A DNA stretch of 64,000 nucleotides, taken from NCBI RefSeq assembly GCF_900537995.1, contig NZ_LR027880.1, forward strand, positions 1,682,001-1,746,000. Reading direction: 5' to 3'. The notes under the pieces are model-generated. The model was given only the letters and a program-made list of their open reading frames with translations. It was not told the DNA's origin and did not search any database. Position numbers and translations under genes: made by a program. This DNA comes from Roseburia intestinalis L1-82 (GTDB taxonomy: Bacteria; Bacillota; Clostridia; Lachnospirales; Lachnospiraceae). This document shows positions 36,123 through 44,420 of the stretch, piece after piece; position 1 is the first letter of the stretch, and each line of letters starts with the position of its first letter.

Positions 36123-36333
36123 TTTTGGTTCGTCGATCTTAAGGAGCATCGGGGACAGTGAGCACCCGCTTTACAGCCTGATCGCTGCGGTATGTAAGAG
36201 AGTGCACGAATTCTGGGTGCTGATGATAATTTACCCGATTTCGTGGGTTGTGACGGGAATTGCGATGATGATCGCGTATACGTTGCTGCGGAGAAAGATT
36301 TTGGCAAAAAGTGGTGTAAATCAGCTTGAATAA
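36121..36333 (+). pseudogene. MATE efflux transporter remnant
   Basis: An open frame of 70 codons without start. DFGSSILRSIGDSEHPLYSL matches the mid-protein loop of MATE transporters, and HEFWVLMIIYPISWVVTGIA followed by a basic tail matches the last membrane helix. These two regions are normally far apart, so a large in-frame deletion has occurred. It overlaps the end of the GH36 gene in another frame. Confidence 0.7.
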
Positions 36334-36352
36334 AAAAATATAAGGGGAAAAA

Positions 36353-37030
36353 ATGTCTTATATCATATCCTACGTCGGAGCCGGCGGAAAGACCAGCAGC
36401 ATTTATCAGGATGCTGCAGCGTTTGTAAACGAGGGGAAAAAAGTCATGATCACAACTACAACGCATATGTATGTGCCAAAAGACCGGGTGTTCATTGATG
36501 GCAGGGAGAAAAGTTGTGAGAAGCTGCGAGAGGAAGTAGCCGGGATTTTGAAAAAAAACGGGATCTGTGTGTGTGGCACAATTTTAAGTGATAATAAAAA
36601 AACAGAGATTTATGCGGTTGGAAAATGTGCCGGAAACGATGCTGTTGAAGAACAGCAGAAGATGGAACCGGAGAAGTTTAAAACTTTAAGCATTAAACAG
36701 CTTACAGCAGTATGCAAAGAGGCAGATGTTGTCCTGATCGAGGCGGACGGCGCTGCACATAAGGCGGCAAAAGCGCCGGAAGCATGGGAGCCGGCGGTGT
36801 ATGCACAGAGCAATAAAGTTGTGATCGTCATGGGACTTCACGCAGTCGGAGGAAGTGTGGATGAAGTGTGCCACAGACCAGAGTGCGTAAAGGAAGCATT
36901 AGACTGCGACGGAGCGCATCTTTTGACGCGTACGGATTTGGATGTACTGATGGCGGTCTATGAAAAAAAGATCGGACAGCAGTTTCCGGGGATGGAGACG
37001 GAGCGGAGATATTTTATAAAAAGTTCTTGA
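36353..37030 (+). CDS. yqeC: YqeC-family accessory protein of selenium-dependent molybdenum hydroxylases
   Basis: 225 aa. The N-terminal YVGAGGKTSSIYQDAAAFV and TTTTHMYVPKD are the YqeC signatures, a P-loop-like nucleotide site. EADGAAHKAAKAPEAWEP (about residue 126) and a helical C-terminus follow. YqeC is linked in other genomes to selenium-dependent molybdenum hydroxylases; no such enzyme, selD or xdh gene is in the window. It ends just before the trp promoter and stands alone. Confidence 0.87.
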   Translation: MSYIISYVGAGGKTSSIYQDAAAFVNEGKKVMITTTTHMYVPKDRVFIDGREKSCEKLREEVAGILKKNGICVCGTILSDNKKTEIYAVGKCAGNDAVEEQQKMEPEKFKTLSIKQLTAVCKEADVVLIEADGAAHKAAKAPEAWEPAVYAQSNKVVIVMGLHAVGGSVDEVCHRPECVKEALDCDGAHLLTRTDLDVLMAVYEKKIGQQFPGMETERRYFIKSS

Positions 37031-37055
37031 CACTACCGCTTTACCATGCTAAAAT
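37027..37055 (+). promoter_or_regulatory. Promoter of the trp operon
   Basis: TTGACA (37027-37032), 17-base spacer, TAAAAT (37050-37055). It overlaps the stop codon of yqeC. Confidence 0.8.
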
Positions 37056-37314
37056 CGAAACAACTTAAAAAACAAAGAAACGTTAAATCGTTGAGCAAAG
37101 AGAGTACTTCATAGGATATCTCACAGAGAGTCCGTGGCTGGTGGAAACGGACAGATGAATATGAAAGGAATGGGTTTGCGAGAGCAAAGCGAACAGCGTA
37201 CCAGATGGTATGGTCAGTAGCGGATGCCGTGTCCTCACGTTACAGAGGTAAGATATCGGACAGTAAAGAAAGATAGCTGTTTGTGTGTCGGATGAGGTCA
37301 GACATGATTGGTGG

Positions 37315-37350
37315 CGGATATTTCCAGTTTTTGGAAATATCCGTTTTTTT
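37315..37350 (+). terminator. First terminator inside the T-box leader
   Basis: CGGATATTTCCA (37315-37326) pairs perfectly with TGGAAATATCCG (37332-37343), loop GTTTT, followed by seven T. GGTGGC (37310-37315) just before it resembles a degenerate T-box. Confidence 0.85.
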
Positions 37351-37500
37351 CATTCATAGGAAATTACGTCCTATGAATGAAAAAGCCCTCCGGGCGGGAT
37401 GCGCACCTTGCGGAGATGAAGTTTGCTGTAAACAGCACCGCTCGGGCACGAAAGAGTCGCAAGCGACTCTTTGTCCTACATGGAATCATAATGTCTGGCG
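37349..37500. repeat. Hairpin-rich insert in the trp leader
   Basis: TTCATTCATAGGA (37349-37361) pairs perfectly with TCCTATGAATGAA (37369-37381). Small palindromes follow, including GCCCTCCGGGC (37385-37395), GCTGTAAACAGC and GAGTCGCAAGCGACTC. It looks like a dispersed repeat inserted between the first terminator and the T-box. Confidence 0.5.
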
Positions 37501-37524
37501 AAACAGGGTGGCACCGCGTGAAAA

Positions 37525-37565
37525 CGCCCCTGACTGGAAAAAAATTCCGGTCAGGGGCGTTTTTT
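37525..37565 (+). terminator. Regulated terminator of the T-box leader
   Basis: CGCCCCTGACTGG (37525-37537) pairs with CCGGTCAGGGGCG (37547-37559), followed by TTTTTT. It lies 7 bases after the T-box sequence, the standard place. Confidence 0.92.
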
Positions 37566-37648
37566 AACAATAAAATTCGCGCAGAGTGTGAACTTTATTG
37601 TTTTGATAACATGGTTTTGCAACAGGTGATTCGAGAATGGAGATTGGG

Positions 37649-39058
37649 ATGAAAAGAATTTACAGAGTTTACAAAAAGACAGTCAGTATTGTAAATGAGA
37701 CAGCAACCGGGATGTACCGGAATCTGGTGGGAAAGAAAAAAGGATTTTTGTTAGAGAGTTATGACAAGAATTATGACCGCTATACATTTTTCGGCGTAGA
37801 ACCGGAAGAGATCATTTCCTCGAAGGGACAGTCACTGGTGATTACAAAAAAAGATGGTACCGAGGATGTAAGGGAGGGAAATCCGCTTACATTATTAAAA
37901 GAATATTATAACGAATTTGAAATCCGGAAGGACAATGAGGAACTGAATTTTTCGGGAGGTCTTGTGGGAAGTGTTGGTTATGACTTCGTGAGATACAGTG
38001 AGGTGCTGCCGGAAGAAAACCCGGATGAGATCGGGATTGAGACGGTTCAGCTTATGCTGATGAAAGAATTCATTGTGGTTGATCATGTGGCAGAAACACT
38101 GACCGCGGTGATCTTAGAATCCGATGATGAGACAGGAAAAGAAACGGCAGCGAAAAAAGCAGCAGAATTGATCAAAACTGCCATGCAGGAACAGAAAGAA
38201 TCAGAAGTAAGACTGTTTCCGGATGGAGTGATCACGAAAAAGTCAGATACTTTAGAGGAATACAGTGAAAAGGTAAATAAGATCAAACAGTATATCCGCG
38301 ACGGGCATATTTTCCAGACCGTATTATCACAGCGCTGGACGATCGCGACGGGACAGGATGGATTTGATCTGTACTGCGAACTCCGTGAGCTAAACCCATC
38401 TCCATATCTTTATTATTTTAATTTTGGAGATTTTGAAGTGATTGGAAGTTCCCCGGAGATGCTGGTCAAACAACAGGGGAATAGGGTATTTACCTGCCCG
38501 ATCGCCGGAACAAGACCAAGGGGAAAGACAAAGGAAGAAGATGACAGACTGCACAGGGAATTGCTTGCCGATGAAAAAGAACGTGCCGAACATGTCATGT
38601 TAGTTGATCTGGCCCGCAATGATATGGGACGCATCACAGAGTTTGGTACGGTAAAAGTTACAGACTTTATGAGCGTAAAAAATTATTCACATGTCATGCA
38701 TATCGTCTCGATGGTCGAGGGACGCAAGAAAGGCAGTTTTCACCCGTTTGATCTGCTGGCATCCTTCCTCCCGGCAGGAACTTTGAGCGGAGCACCAAAG
38801 ATCAGGGCGATGGAGATTATCGAAGAACTGGAGAGTGTGAGAAGAGGCCTTTACGGTGGTGCAACCGGATATGTGGATTTTTCCGGCGATATGGATTTCT
38901 GTATCACGATCCGTACGATGATCAAAAAAGGAAAAAACGTTTATTTACAGGCAGGAGCCGGAATCGTTGCAGATTCTGTTCCGGAAAATGAATACAAAGA
39001 ATGTTGTAACAAGGTCATGGCTCTGGCAAAAACCCTTGTGGAGGAGGAAAACTTATGA
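37649..39058 (+). CDS. trpE: Anthranilate synthase component I
   Basis: 469 aa from the ATG at 37649 (GGAG six bases upstream). The N-terminal LLESYD is the usual tryptophan feedback site. The chorismate-binding core has IFQTVLSQRW, FEVIGSSPEMLV, CPIAGTRPRGKT, DLARNDMGRI, LPAGTLSGAPKIRAM and QAGAGIVADS. With TrpG it converts chorismate and glutamine to anthranilate. Regulation is through the T-box upstream. Its stop overlaps trpG by four bases. Confidence 0.96.
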   Translation: MKRIYRVYKKTVSIVNETATGMYRNLVGKKKGFLLESYDKNYDRYTFFGVEPEEIISSKGQSLVITKKDGTEDVREGNPLTLLKEYYNEFEIRKDNEELNFSGGLVGSVGYDFVRYSEVLPEENPDEIGIETVQLMLMKEFIVVDHVAETLTAVILESDDETGKETAAKKAAELIKTAMQEQKESEVRLFPDGVITKKSDTLEEYSEKVNKIKQYIRDGHIFQTVLSQRWTIATGQDGFDLYCELRELNPSPYLYYFNFGDFEVIGSSPEMLVKQQGNRVFTCPIAGTRPRGKTKEEDDRLHRELLADEKERAEHVMLVDLARNDMGRITEFGTVKVTDFMSVKNYSHVMHIVSMVEGRKKGSFHPFDLLASFLPAGTLSGAPKIRAMEIIEELESVRRGLYGGATGYVDFSGDMDFCITIRTMIKKGKNVYLQAGAGIVADSVPENEYKECCNKVMALAKTLVEEENL

Positions 39059-39624
39059 TATTGCTGATCGATAACTACGATTCATTTACATTTAATCTGT
39101 ACCAATATATTGGAACTTTTACGCAGGATATAAAGGTTGTCCGCAATGATAAGATTACGATCGGGGAGATAAGAGAGTTACATCCGGATAAAATTGTTCT
39201 TTCCCCAGGACCGAAAAGTCCGAAGGAAGCAGGAATCTGTATGGATGTGGTAAAGGAATTTTACAGAGAGATTCCAATCCTTGGCATCTGCCTTGGACAT
39301 CAGTGTATCGGTGAGGCATTTGGGGGAACCGTGACATACGCAAAAGCATTGTTCCATGGAAAACAGTCAGAGATCACACATACCGGAACCGGAATTTTCG
39401 CAGGAATTACCTCACCGGTCAAGGTGGCAAGATATCACTCGCTGGCAGTGCAGATGGATGATCTGCCGGAATGTCTGACGGTTATGGCACAGACCAAAGA
39501 CGGAGAGATCATGGCAATGCAGCATAAAGAATATCCGGTGATCGGTTTACAGTTTCATCCGGAATCTATCTATACAGAACATGGAAAACGAATGGTGGAA
39601 AATTTTATCAATGGAATCAATTAG
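39055..39624 (+). CDS. trpG: Anthranilate synthase glutamine amidotransferase
   Basis: 189 aa, a class I amidotransferase. The opening LLIDNYDSFTFNLYQY, LSPGPKSPKEAG, the nucleophile Cys in ILGICLGHQ, and the His/Glu pair in QFHPESIYTEHG are all intact. It supplies ammonia to TrpE and could also serve p-aminobenzoate synthase. It overlaps trpE by four bases and is separate from the phosphoribosyltransferase (trpD), which lies at the operon's end. Confidence 0.96.
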   Translation: MILLIDNYDSFTFNLYQYIGTFTQDIKVVRNDKITIGEIRELHPDKIVLSPGPKSPKEAGICMDVVKEFYREIPILGICLGHQCIGEAFGGTVTYAKALFHGKQSEITHTGTGIFAGITSPVKVARYHSLAVQMDDLPECLTVMAQTKDGEIMAMQHKEYPVIGLQFHPESIYTEHGKRMVENFINGIN

Positions 39625-39633
39625 GAGGTAGTT

Positions 39634-40404
39634 ATGATACTCGATGTCATTGTAGAGGATAAAAAGAAGCGTCTGCCGGAACATAAAAAGAATATCAGTG
39701 AAATAAAAATGCGTGAACTGGCAGAGAAGTATGAAGGCAAAAAACACGGTTTTTATCAGGCATTAAGTAAAAGTGGTATTTCCATTATCGGAGAATTTAA
39801 AAATGCTTCCCCAAGTCTTGGGAAAATTAAAAGTAAAATAAATTTATTGGACAGAATTGATGAATACAACGAATCGGTAGACGCAATTTCCTGCCTGACC
39901 GAGGAAGATCATTTTGATGGAAATGTGGACTATCTGAAAAAGATAAGGACGATCACGGAGCTCCCAATCTTAAGAAAAGATTTTATGATCGATCCCTACC
40001 AGTTTTATGAGGCAAAGGCGATTGGGGCAGATGCAGTACTTTTGATCGCAGCAATTTTAGATGATGCACAGATGAAAGATTTTTATCAGTTATCGAAAGA
40101 ATTAGAGCTGGATGCACTGGTGGAAGTACACGATGAGAAAGAACTGGAGCGGGCAATGAAGATCGATGCAGATATCATTGGAGTCAACAACCGCAACCTC
40201 AAAGATTTTACAATCAGTCTCGATACGACGGTACAGCTTTCGAAACTGGTACCAGAAGACAAAGTTTTGGTTGCGGAGAGTGGTATCTTACAGGATGCGG
40301 ATGTGGAACTTTTAAAGGAATGTGGTGTGGATGCATTCCTGATCGGCAGGGCACTGATGGAAGCGGAGCATCCGAAGGAGGTTGCAAAGAGGTGGAAAGC
40401 ATAA
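39634..40404 (+). CDS. trpC: Indole-3-glycerol phosphate synthase
   Basis: 256 aa, a TIM barrel. Recognisable motifs are GEFKNASPSLGKI (phosphate/catalytic Lys), LTEEDHFDGNVDYLK, LRKDFMIDPYQ, GVNNRNLKDF and VAESGI. It closes the indole ring from CdRP. AGGAGG lies upstream of the ATG. Its 3' end overlaps trpF by 13 bases. Confidence 0.96.
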   Translation: MILDVIVEDKKKRLPEHKKNISEIKMRELAEKYEGKKHGFYQALSKSGISIIGEFKNASPSLGKIKSKINLLDRIDEYNESVDAISCLTEEDHFDGNVDYLKKIRTITELPILRKDFMIDPYQFYEAKAIGADAVLLIAAILDDAQMKDFYQLSKELELDALVEVHDEKELERAMKIDADIIGVNNRNLKDFTISLDTTVQLSKLVPEDKVLVAESGILQDADVELLKECGVDAFLIGRALMEAEHPKEVAKRWKA

Positions 40405-41087
40405 AACAGAAAGTTCCACAGATCAAAATCTGTGGGATCACGCAGGATGAGGAAATACAATGGCTGAATGAAGCGGATGTTTCCTATGCAGGATTTGTTT
40501 TATATGAAAAAAGCTGCCGTTACATTCCAATCAGTAAAACACAAGAATTGTTTGAAAAATTAAATGACAGTATAAAAAAGGTAGCTGTCGCAGTAAGCCC
40601 GGATGTGACGATGGTAAAACAAGTTATGGATGCGGGGTTTGATATCCTGCAGGTGCATGGCAATCTGACAGAGGAAGTCCTCGCAGTGACAGAGATCCCG
40701 GTCTGGCAGGCAGTCAATCTTACGGATGCGAATATATTTGAGGAACTAGTGAGGGAATATAGAGATTTATCCATAGATGAAAAAATCACGGCACTTCTCA
40801 TGGATGCCAAAGAGTTTGGAAGCGGAAAAACCTTTGGATGGGATGCATATGAGAGAGACGAGGGCAAAGAAATGCTAAGGCAGTTACGACAGATACTTGA
40901 GAAAGAACAAATCCAGTTTGTACTTGCAGGAGGTCTTACCCCGGATAACGTCAGCCGGGGGATAGATATTTTTTCACCGGATATCGTGGATGTCAGTTCG
41001 GGTGTGGAAAAAGAACCTGGACAGGGAACCGGAAAAGACAGGGAAAAAATACAGAAATTTGTGCGGAACATGCATTCTATTGTTTAG
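40392..41087 (+). CDS. trpF: Phosphoribosylanthranilate isomerase
   Basis: 231 aa from a GTG at 40392, ten bases after AAGGAGG and inside the end of trpC. IKICGITQDEE (catalytic Cys), YAGFVLYEKSCRYI, ILQVHG and LAGGLTPDNV (Asp) are the family motifs. The last 25 residues are acidic and lysine-rich and look like a loose tail. The overlap implies translational coupling to trpC. Confidence 0.93.
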   Translation: MESIKQKVPQIKICGITQDEEIQWLNEADVSYAGFVLYEKSCRYIPISKTQELFEKLNDSIKKVAVAVSPDVTMVKQVMDAGFDILQVHGNLTEEVLAVTEIPVWQAVNLTDANIFEELVREYRDLSIDEKITALLMDAKEFGSGKTFGWDAYERDEGKEMLRQLRQILEKEQIQFVLAGGLTPDNVSRGIDIFSPDIVDVSSGVEKEPGQGTGKDREKIQKFVRNMHSIV

Positions 41088-41191
41088 ACGGCGGAAAATC
41101 AGAAATATAACAGTATTTCGTTATAGAAAGTGATAAATAAAGTAAAAGAGATATAAGTTAATTTTAAATTTAAGAAAGGAACACGAAAATT

Positions 41192-42403
41192 ATGAACCAG
41201 AAAGCATATTACGGAGAATTTGGAGGACAGTATGTAGCGGAATCTCTGATGAATACATTAGAGGAATTAGACAAAGCATTTGAGGAGGCAATCCATGATC
41301 CGGAATTTATGGAGCAGTACCATTACTATTTAAAACAGTATGTGGGACGCGAGACACCTCTTTACTTTGCGGAACGTCTCAGTGAAAAGTATGGCACAAA
41401 GATTTATTTAAAACGTGAGGATTTAAACCATACCGGAGCACATAAGATCAATAATGTAATTGGTCAGATCCTCCTTGCAAAGCGTATGGGAAAAAAGAAA
41501 GTTATTGCGGAGACCGGTGCCGGACAGCACGGCGTGGCAACTGCGACAGGTGCAGCTTTGTTTGATATGGAATGTACCGTTTACATGGGCGAGGAAGATA
41601 TCAGGCGACAGGCACTGAATGTTATGAGAATGGAGATGTTAGGGGCAAAAGTCGTAAGTGTCCGTTCCGGCAGTAATACATTAAAGGATGCCACCAACGA
41701 GGCAATCCGTACCTGGGCAAAGACAGCGGAGGATACCTTTTATATCATAGGTTCTGCGGTAGGTCCATATCCTTATCCAAAGATGGTCAGGGAATTTCAG
41801 AGCGTGATCAGCAGAGAAGCAAAAAAACAGTTCTTAGAAGTGGAACACAGGCTGCCGGCTGCCGTGATGGCATGCGTGGGCGGCGGCTCGAACTCCATTG
41901 GAATGTTTGCAGATTTTATAGAGGAACCTTCGGTAAAACTGATCGGCGTTGAGGCGGCCGGAAAGGGAATCGAGACAGGTGAGCATGCGTCGGCGATGGC
42001 ACTTGGTGAGCCGGGAGTCTTACATGGCATGCGTTCCTATCTGCTGCAGGATGAAGATGGAAATGTAAAACTGGCACACTCTATTTCCGCAGGACTGGAT
42101 TATCCGGGGGTCGGACCGGAGCACGCCTATCTCAGAGACAGCGGAAGAGCCACATATGTTTCCGTGACCGATACAGAGGCAATGGATGCGCTGATGGAAC
42201 TCTGTAAATTAGAAGGAATCATTCCTGCGATTGAGAGTGCACATGCAGTAGCTTATGCGAGCAAATATGCGAAAGAACTTACCGAAAAACTTGGTGCAGC
42301 GGAAGCAAAGGATAAGACAATGATCATCTGTCTGTCAGGACGTGGAGATAAGGATGTCAATACGATTGCGGATTATCTGGCAGGAAAAGGCTACCTGAAC
42401 TGA
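41192..42403 (+). CDS. trpB: Tryptophan synthase beta chain
   Basis: 403 aa, the canonical TrpB1 length. The PLP lysine is K85 in [31 protein letters not shown], the phosphate loop GGGSNSIG and [14 protein letters not shown] are intact. It condenses indole with serine. A gap of 104 bases separates it from trpF and holds only an AT-rich stretch and AAAGGA; no terminator is seen. Confidence 0.97.
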   Translation: MNQKAYYGEFGGQYVAESLMNTLEELDKAFEEAIHDPEFMEQYHYYLKQYVGRETPLYFAERLSEKYGTKIYLKREDLNHTGAHKINNVIGQILLAKRMGKKKVIAETGAGQHGVATATGAALFDMECTVYMGEEDIRRQALNVMRMEMLGAKVVSVRSGSNTLKDATNEAIRTWAKTAEDTFYIIGSAVGPYPYPKMVREFQSVISREAKKQFLEVEHRLPAAVMACVGGGSNSIGMFADFIEEPSVKLIGVEAAGKGIETGEHASAMALGEPGVLHGMRSYLLQDEDGNVKLAHSISAGLDYPGVGPEHAYLRDSGRATYVSVTDTEAMDALMELCKLEGIIPAIESAHAVAYASKYAKELTEKLGAAEAKDKTMIICLSGRGDKDVNTIADYLAGKGYLN

Positions 42404-42469
42404 TTCAGAAAAAATAAATTAAAATAATATAAACATGATTTAATAAACGAAAAGAAGGGAAAGACAGAT

Positions 42470-43258
42470 ATGAATCGTATTGAAGCAAAAATGAAAGCCT
42501 TACAGGAAAAAGGCGAAAAAGCATTTATCACTTATATTACAGCAGGACTTCCGGATCTTGAGGGAACAAAGAAACTGCTGAAGGCGCAGGAGGAGGCCGG
42601 ACTTGACGTTGTGGAACTTGGAATCCCGTTTTCTGATCCTGTTGCAGATGGTCCGGTCATTCAGGATGCATCCTACAAAGCAATCTGTAACGGCATCAAT
42701 TTAAAAAAAGTATTTGTGACAGTAGAGGAGCTGAGAAAAGAAGGTTCAGAGCTTCCAATCGTCTTTATGATGTATTACAACACCATACTTCATTATGGGG
42801 TAGAGGCATTTGTGAAAAAATGTAACGAGGTCGGTGTGGATGGTCTTATTATCCCGGATCTGCCGCTTGAGGAACAGGAAGAAATCGCAAAATACTTAAA
42901 TCAGGATGAAACAACTATTCTGATTCAGCTTGTTTCACCAGTTTCCGGTGACCGTATTCCAAAGATATTAGATGGCGCAAAAGGGTTTGTATACTGCGTA
43001 TCTTCTATGGGTGTAACCGGGCAGGGAGCAGATTTCCACAAAGAAGTTTTAAGTTATCTGAAGAGCGTGAAGGCTGTCGCAAAGATTCCGGTCATGATGG
43101 GATTTGGTATCCGCACAGCGGAGGATGTAAAACCGATGAAAGATACGATCGACGGTGCAATCGTGGGAAGCCATTTCATCCGTCTGATGGAAGAAAATGA
43201 TTACAGCACAAAAGTGGCAGCAGAGTATTGCAGTACATTTAAGAAAGAATTAAATTAA
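42470..43258 (+). CDS. trpA: Tryptophan synthase alpha chain
   Basis: 262 aa, a TIM barrel with the catalytic Glu in VVELGIPFSDPVADGP, the Asp of LIIPDLPLEE, and the active-site loop VSSMGVTGQGADF. It cleaves indole-3-glycerol phosphate and channels indole to TrpB. It is directly after trpB, as usual. Downstream lies the third hairpin leader and then trpD. Confidence 0.97.
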   Translation: MNRIEAKMKALQEKGEKAFITYITAGLPDLEGTKKLLKAQEEAGLDVVELGIPFSDPVADGPVIQDASYKAICNGINLKKVFVTVEELRKEGSELPIVFMMYYNTILHYGVEAFVKKCNEVGVDGLIIPDLPLEEQEEIAKYLNQDETTILIQLVSPVSGDRIPKILDGAKGFVYCVSSMGVTGQGADFHKEVLSYLKSVKAVAKIPVMMGFGIRTAEDVKPMKDTIDGAIVGSHFIRLMEENDYSTKVAAEYCSTFKKELN

Positions 43259-43273
43259 CTTTAAATAAAAATA

Positions 43274-43378
43274 GGGAGGAAAATCATACACAGCATGCTG
43301 GGCATTGCTCCTGCAAGAGGCAAATGCTATAAAAAACATAGCATGCATTTTGCTCCGCAAAACAGGGAGGATTATCAT
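43274..43378 (+). repeat. Hairpin leader flanked by duplicated Shine-Dalgarno, copy 3
   Basis: GGGAGGAAAATCAT (43274-43287) and GGGAGGATTATCAT (43365-43378) are direct repeats with two mismatches. Between them lie GCATGCT (43293-43299) pairing with AGCATGC (43340-43346), and TTTTGC-TCC-GCAAAA (43348-43362). The last hairpin keeps the shape of TTTTCC/GGAAAA in copies 1 and 2 with a compensatory C-G to G-C change. Confidence 0.72.
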
Positions 43379-44387
43379 GAAAGAATACATAGCAAAAGCA
43401 GTAGATGGAAAAAATTTAACACAGGAAGAAGCAAAAAAAGCAATGGAGATCATGTTAAGCGGAGAGGCAACGCAGGCACAGATCGCAGCATTTTTAACGG
43501 CAATGCGCATGAAAGGAGAAACGTTAGAGGAACTCATCGGTCTGGCATCGGTGCTGCGCGATAAGGCGGAGACAATCACACCGAAATCTGAAAACTATGT
43601 GGATCTGGTCGGAACCGGTGGAGACTGTACCTATACATTTAATATTTCAACCACATCTGCGTTTGTGGTCGCAGCGGCAGGACTTCCGGTTGCAAAGCAT
43701 GGCAACCGTTCCATCTCCTCAAAATCCGGTGCGGGTGATGTGTTAGAGGCGCTTGGAGTCAACATTATGGCAGAACCGGCACTGGTACAGAAATGTGTTG
43801 ATGAGACCGGAATAGGTTTTATGTTTGCACAGCTTTTCAATAAATCCATGAAATACGTTGGCCAGGTGAGAAAAGAGCTGGGAATCCGTACGGTATTTAA
43901 CATCTTAGGACCTCTTGCAAATCCGTCCCGTGCAAAAAATATGGTCGTTGGTGTATACAGTCCGGCATTGACGGAGAAAATAGCAAAAGCTATGGGCAGA
44001 CTTGGCGTGGAGCGCGGATTTGTCATCAGTGGAAATGATAATATGGATGAATTTACGTTAAGCGGAACGACCACAGTATCAGAGATTGATGGGGAAAATG
44101 TAAAAACCTATGAGGTAACACCGGAGCAGTTTGGATTAAAGAGAGCTTCCTTAGAGGAATTGCGCGGTGGAGACGGTGCACAGAATGCCGAGATAACGAA
44201 GGCAATTTTAAGTGGAAAAGAAACAGGAGCAAAACGTGAGATTGTTCTTTTGAATGCCGGAGCAACTCTTTATATCGGAGGGGTTGCAGAATCCATAGAA
44301 TCTGGTGTAAAATTAGCGGCAGAAACCATCGACTCCGGAAAAGCAATGAAAAAACTTGAGGAATTAGTCAGAGTTTCAAATTCATAG
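43377..44387 (+). CDS. trpD: Anthranilate phosphoribosyltransferase
   Basis: 336 aa from the ATG at 43377, which uses GGGAGGA; the earlier in-frame start at 43305 falls inside the leader. N-terminal helices precede GTGGDCTYTFNISTTSA (PRPP/anthranilate site), KHGNRSISSKSGAGDVLEALG and the second-metal region (DEFTLSGTT). It is the usual length for TrpD. Position is unusual: last in trpEGCFBAD instead of between trpG and trpC, and with its own hairpin leader. Confidence 0.95.
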   Translation: MKEYIAKAVDGKNLTQEEAKKAMEIMLSGEATQAQIAAFLTAMRMKGETLEELIGLASVLRDKAETITPKSENYVDLVGTGGDCTYTFNISTTSAFVVAAAGLPVAKHGNRSISSKSGAGDVLEALGVNIMAEPALVQKCVDETGIGFMFAQLFNKSMKYVGQVRKELGIRTVFNILGPLANPSRAKNMVVGVYSPALTEKIAKAMGRLGVERGFVISGNDNMDEFTLSGTTTVSEIDGENVKTYEVTPEQFGLKRASLEELRGGDGAQNAEITKAILSGKETGAKREIVLLNAGATLYIGGVAESIESGVKLAAETIDSGKAMKKLEELVRVSNS

Positions 44388-44420
44388 AAAAGCACGAAAA
44401 GTGCAGGAATGGAGAAAACA

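Larger units (their letters stand above)
37085..37565 (+). ncRNA. tRNA-Trp T-box leader of the trp operon
   Basis: The stem I distal part CAGAGAGTCCGTGGCTGGTG (from 37122) is diagnostic. A likely specifier TGG (37171-37173, in GGAATGGGTTTGCG) fits tryptophan. The T-box AGGGTGGCACCGCG (37505-37518) carries TGGC, complementary to an acceptor end with discriminator G, as in tRNA-Trp. The leader is unusually long (about 480 bases) because of an extra terminator at 37315-37350 and a hairpin-rich stretch up to 37500. Uncharged tRNA-Trp should stabilise the antiterminator and permit trpE transcription. Confidence 0.9.
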
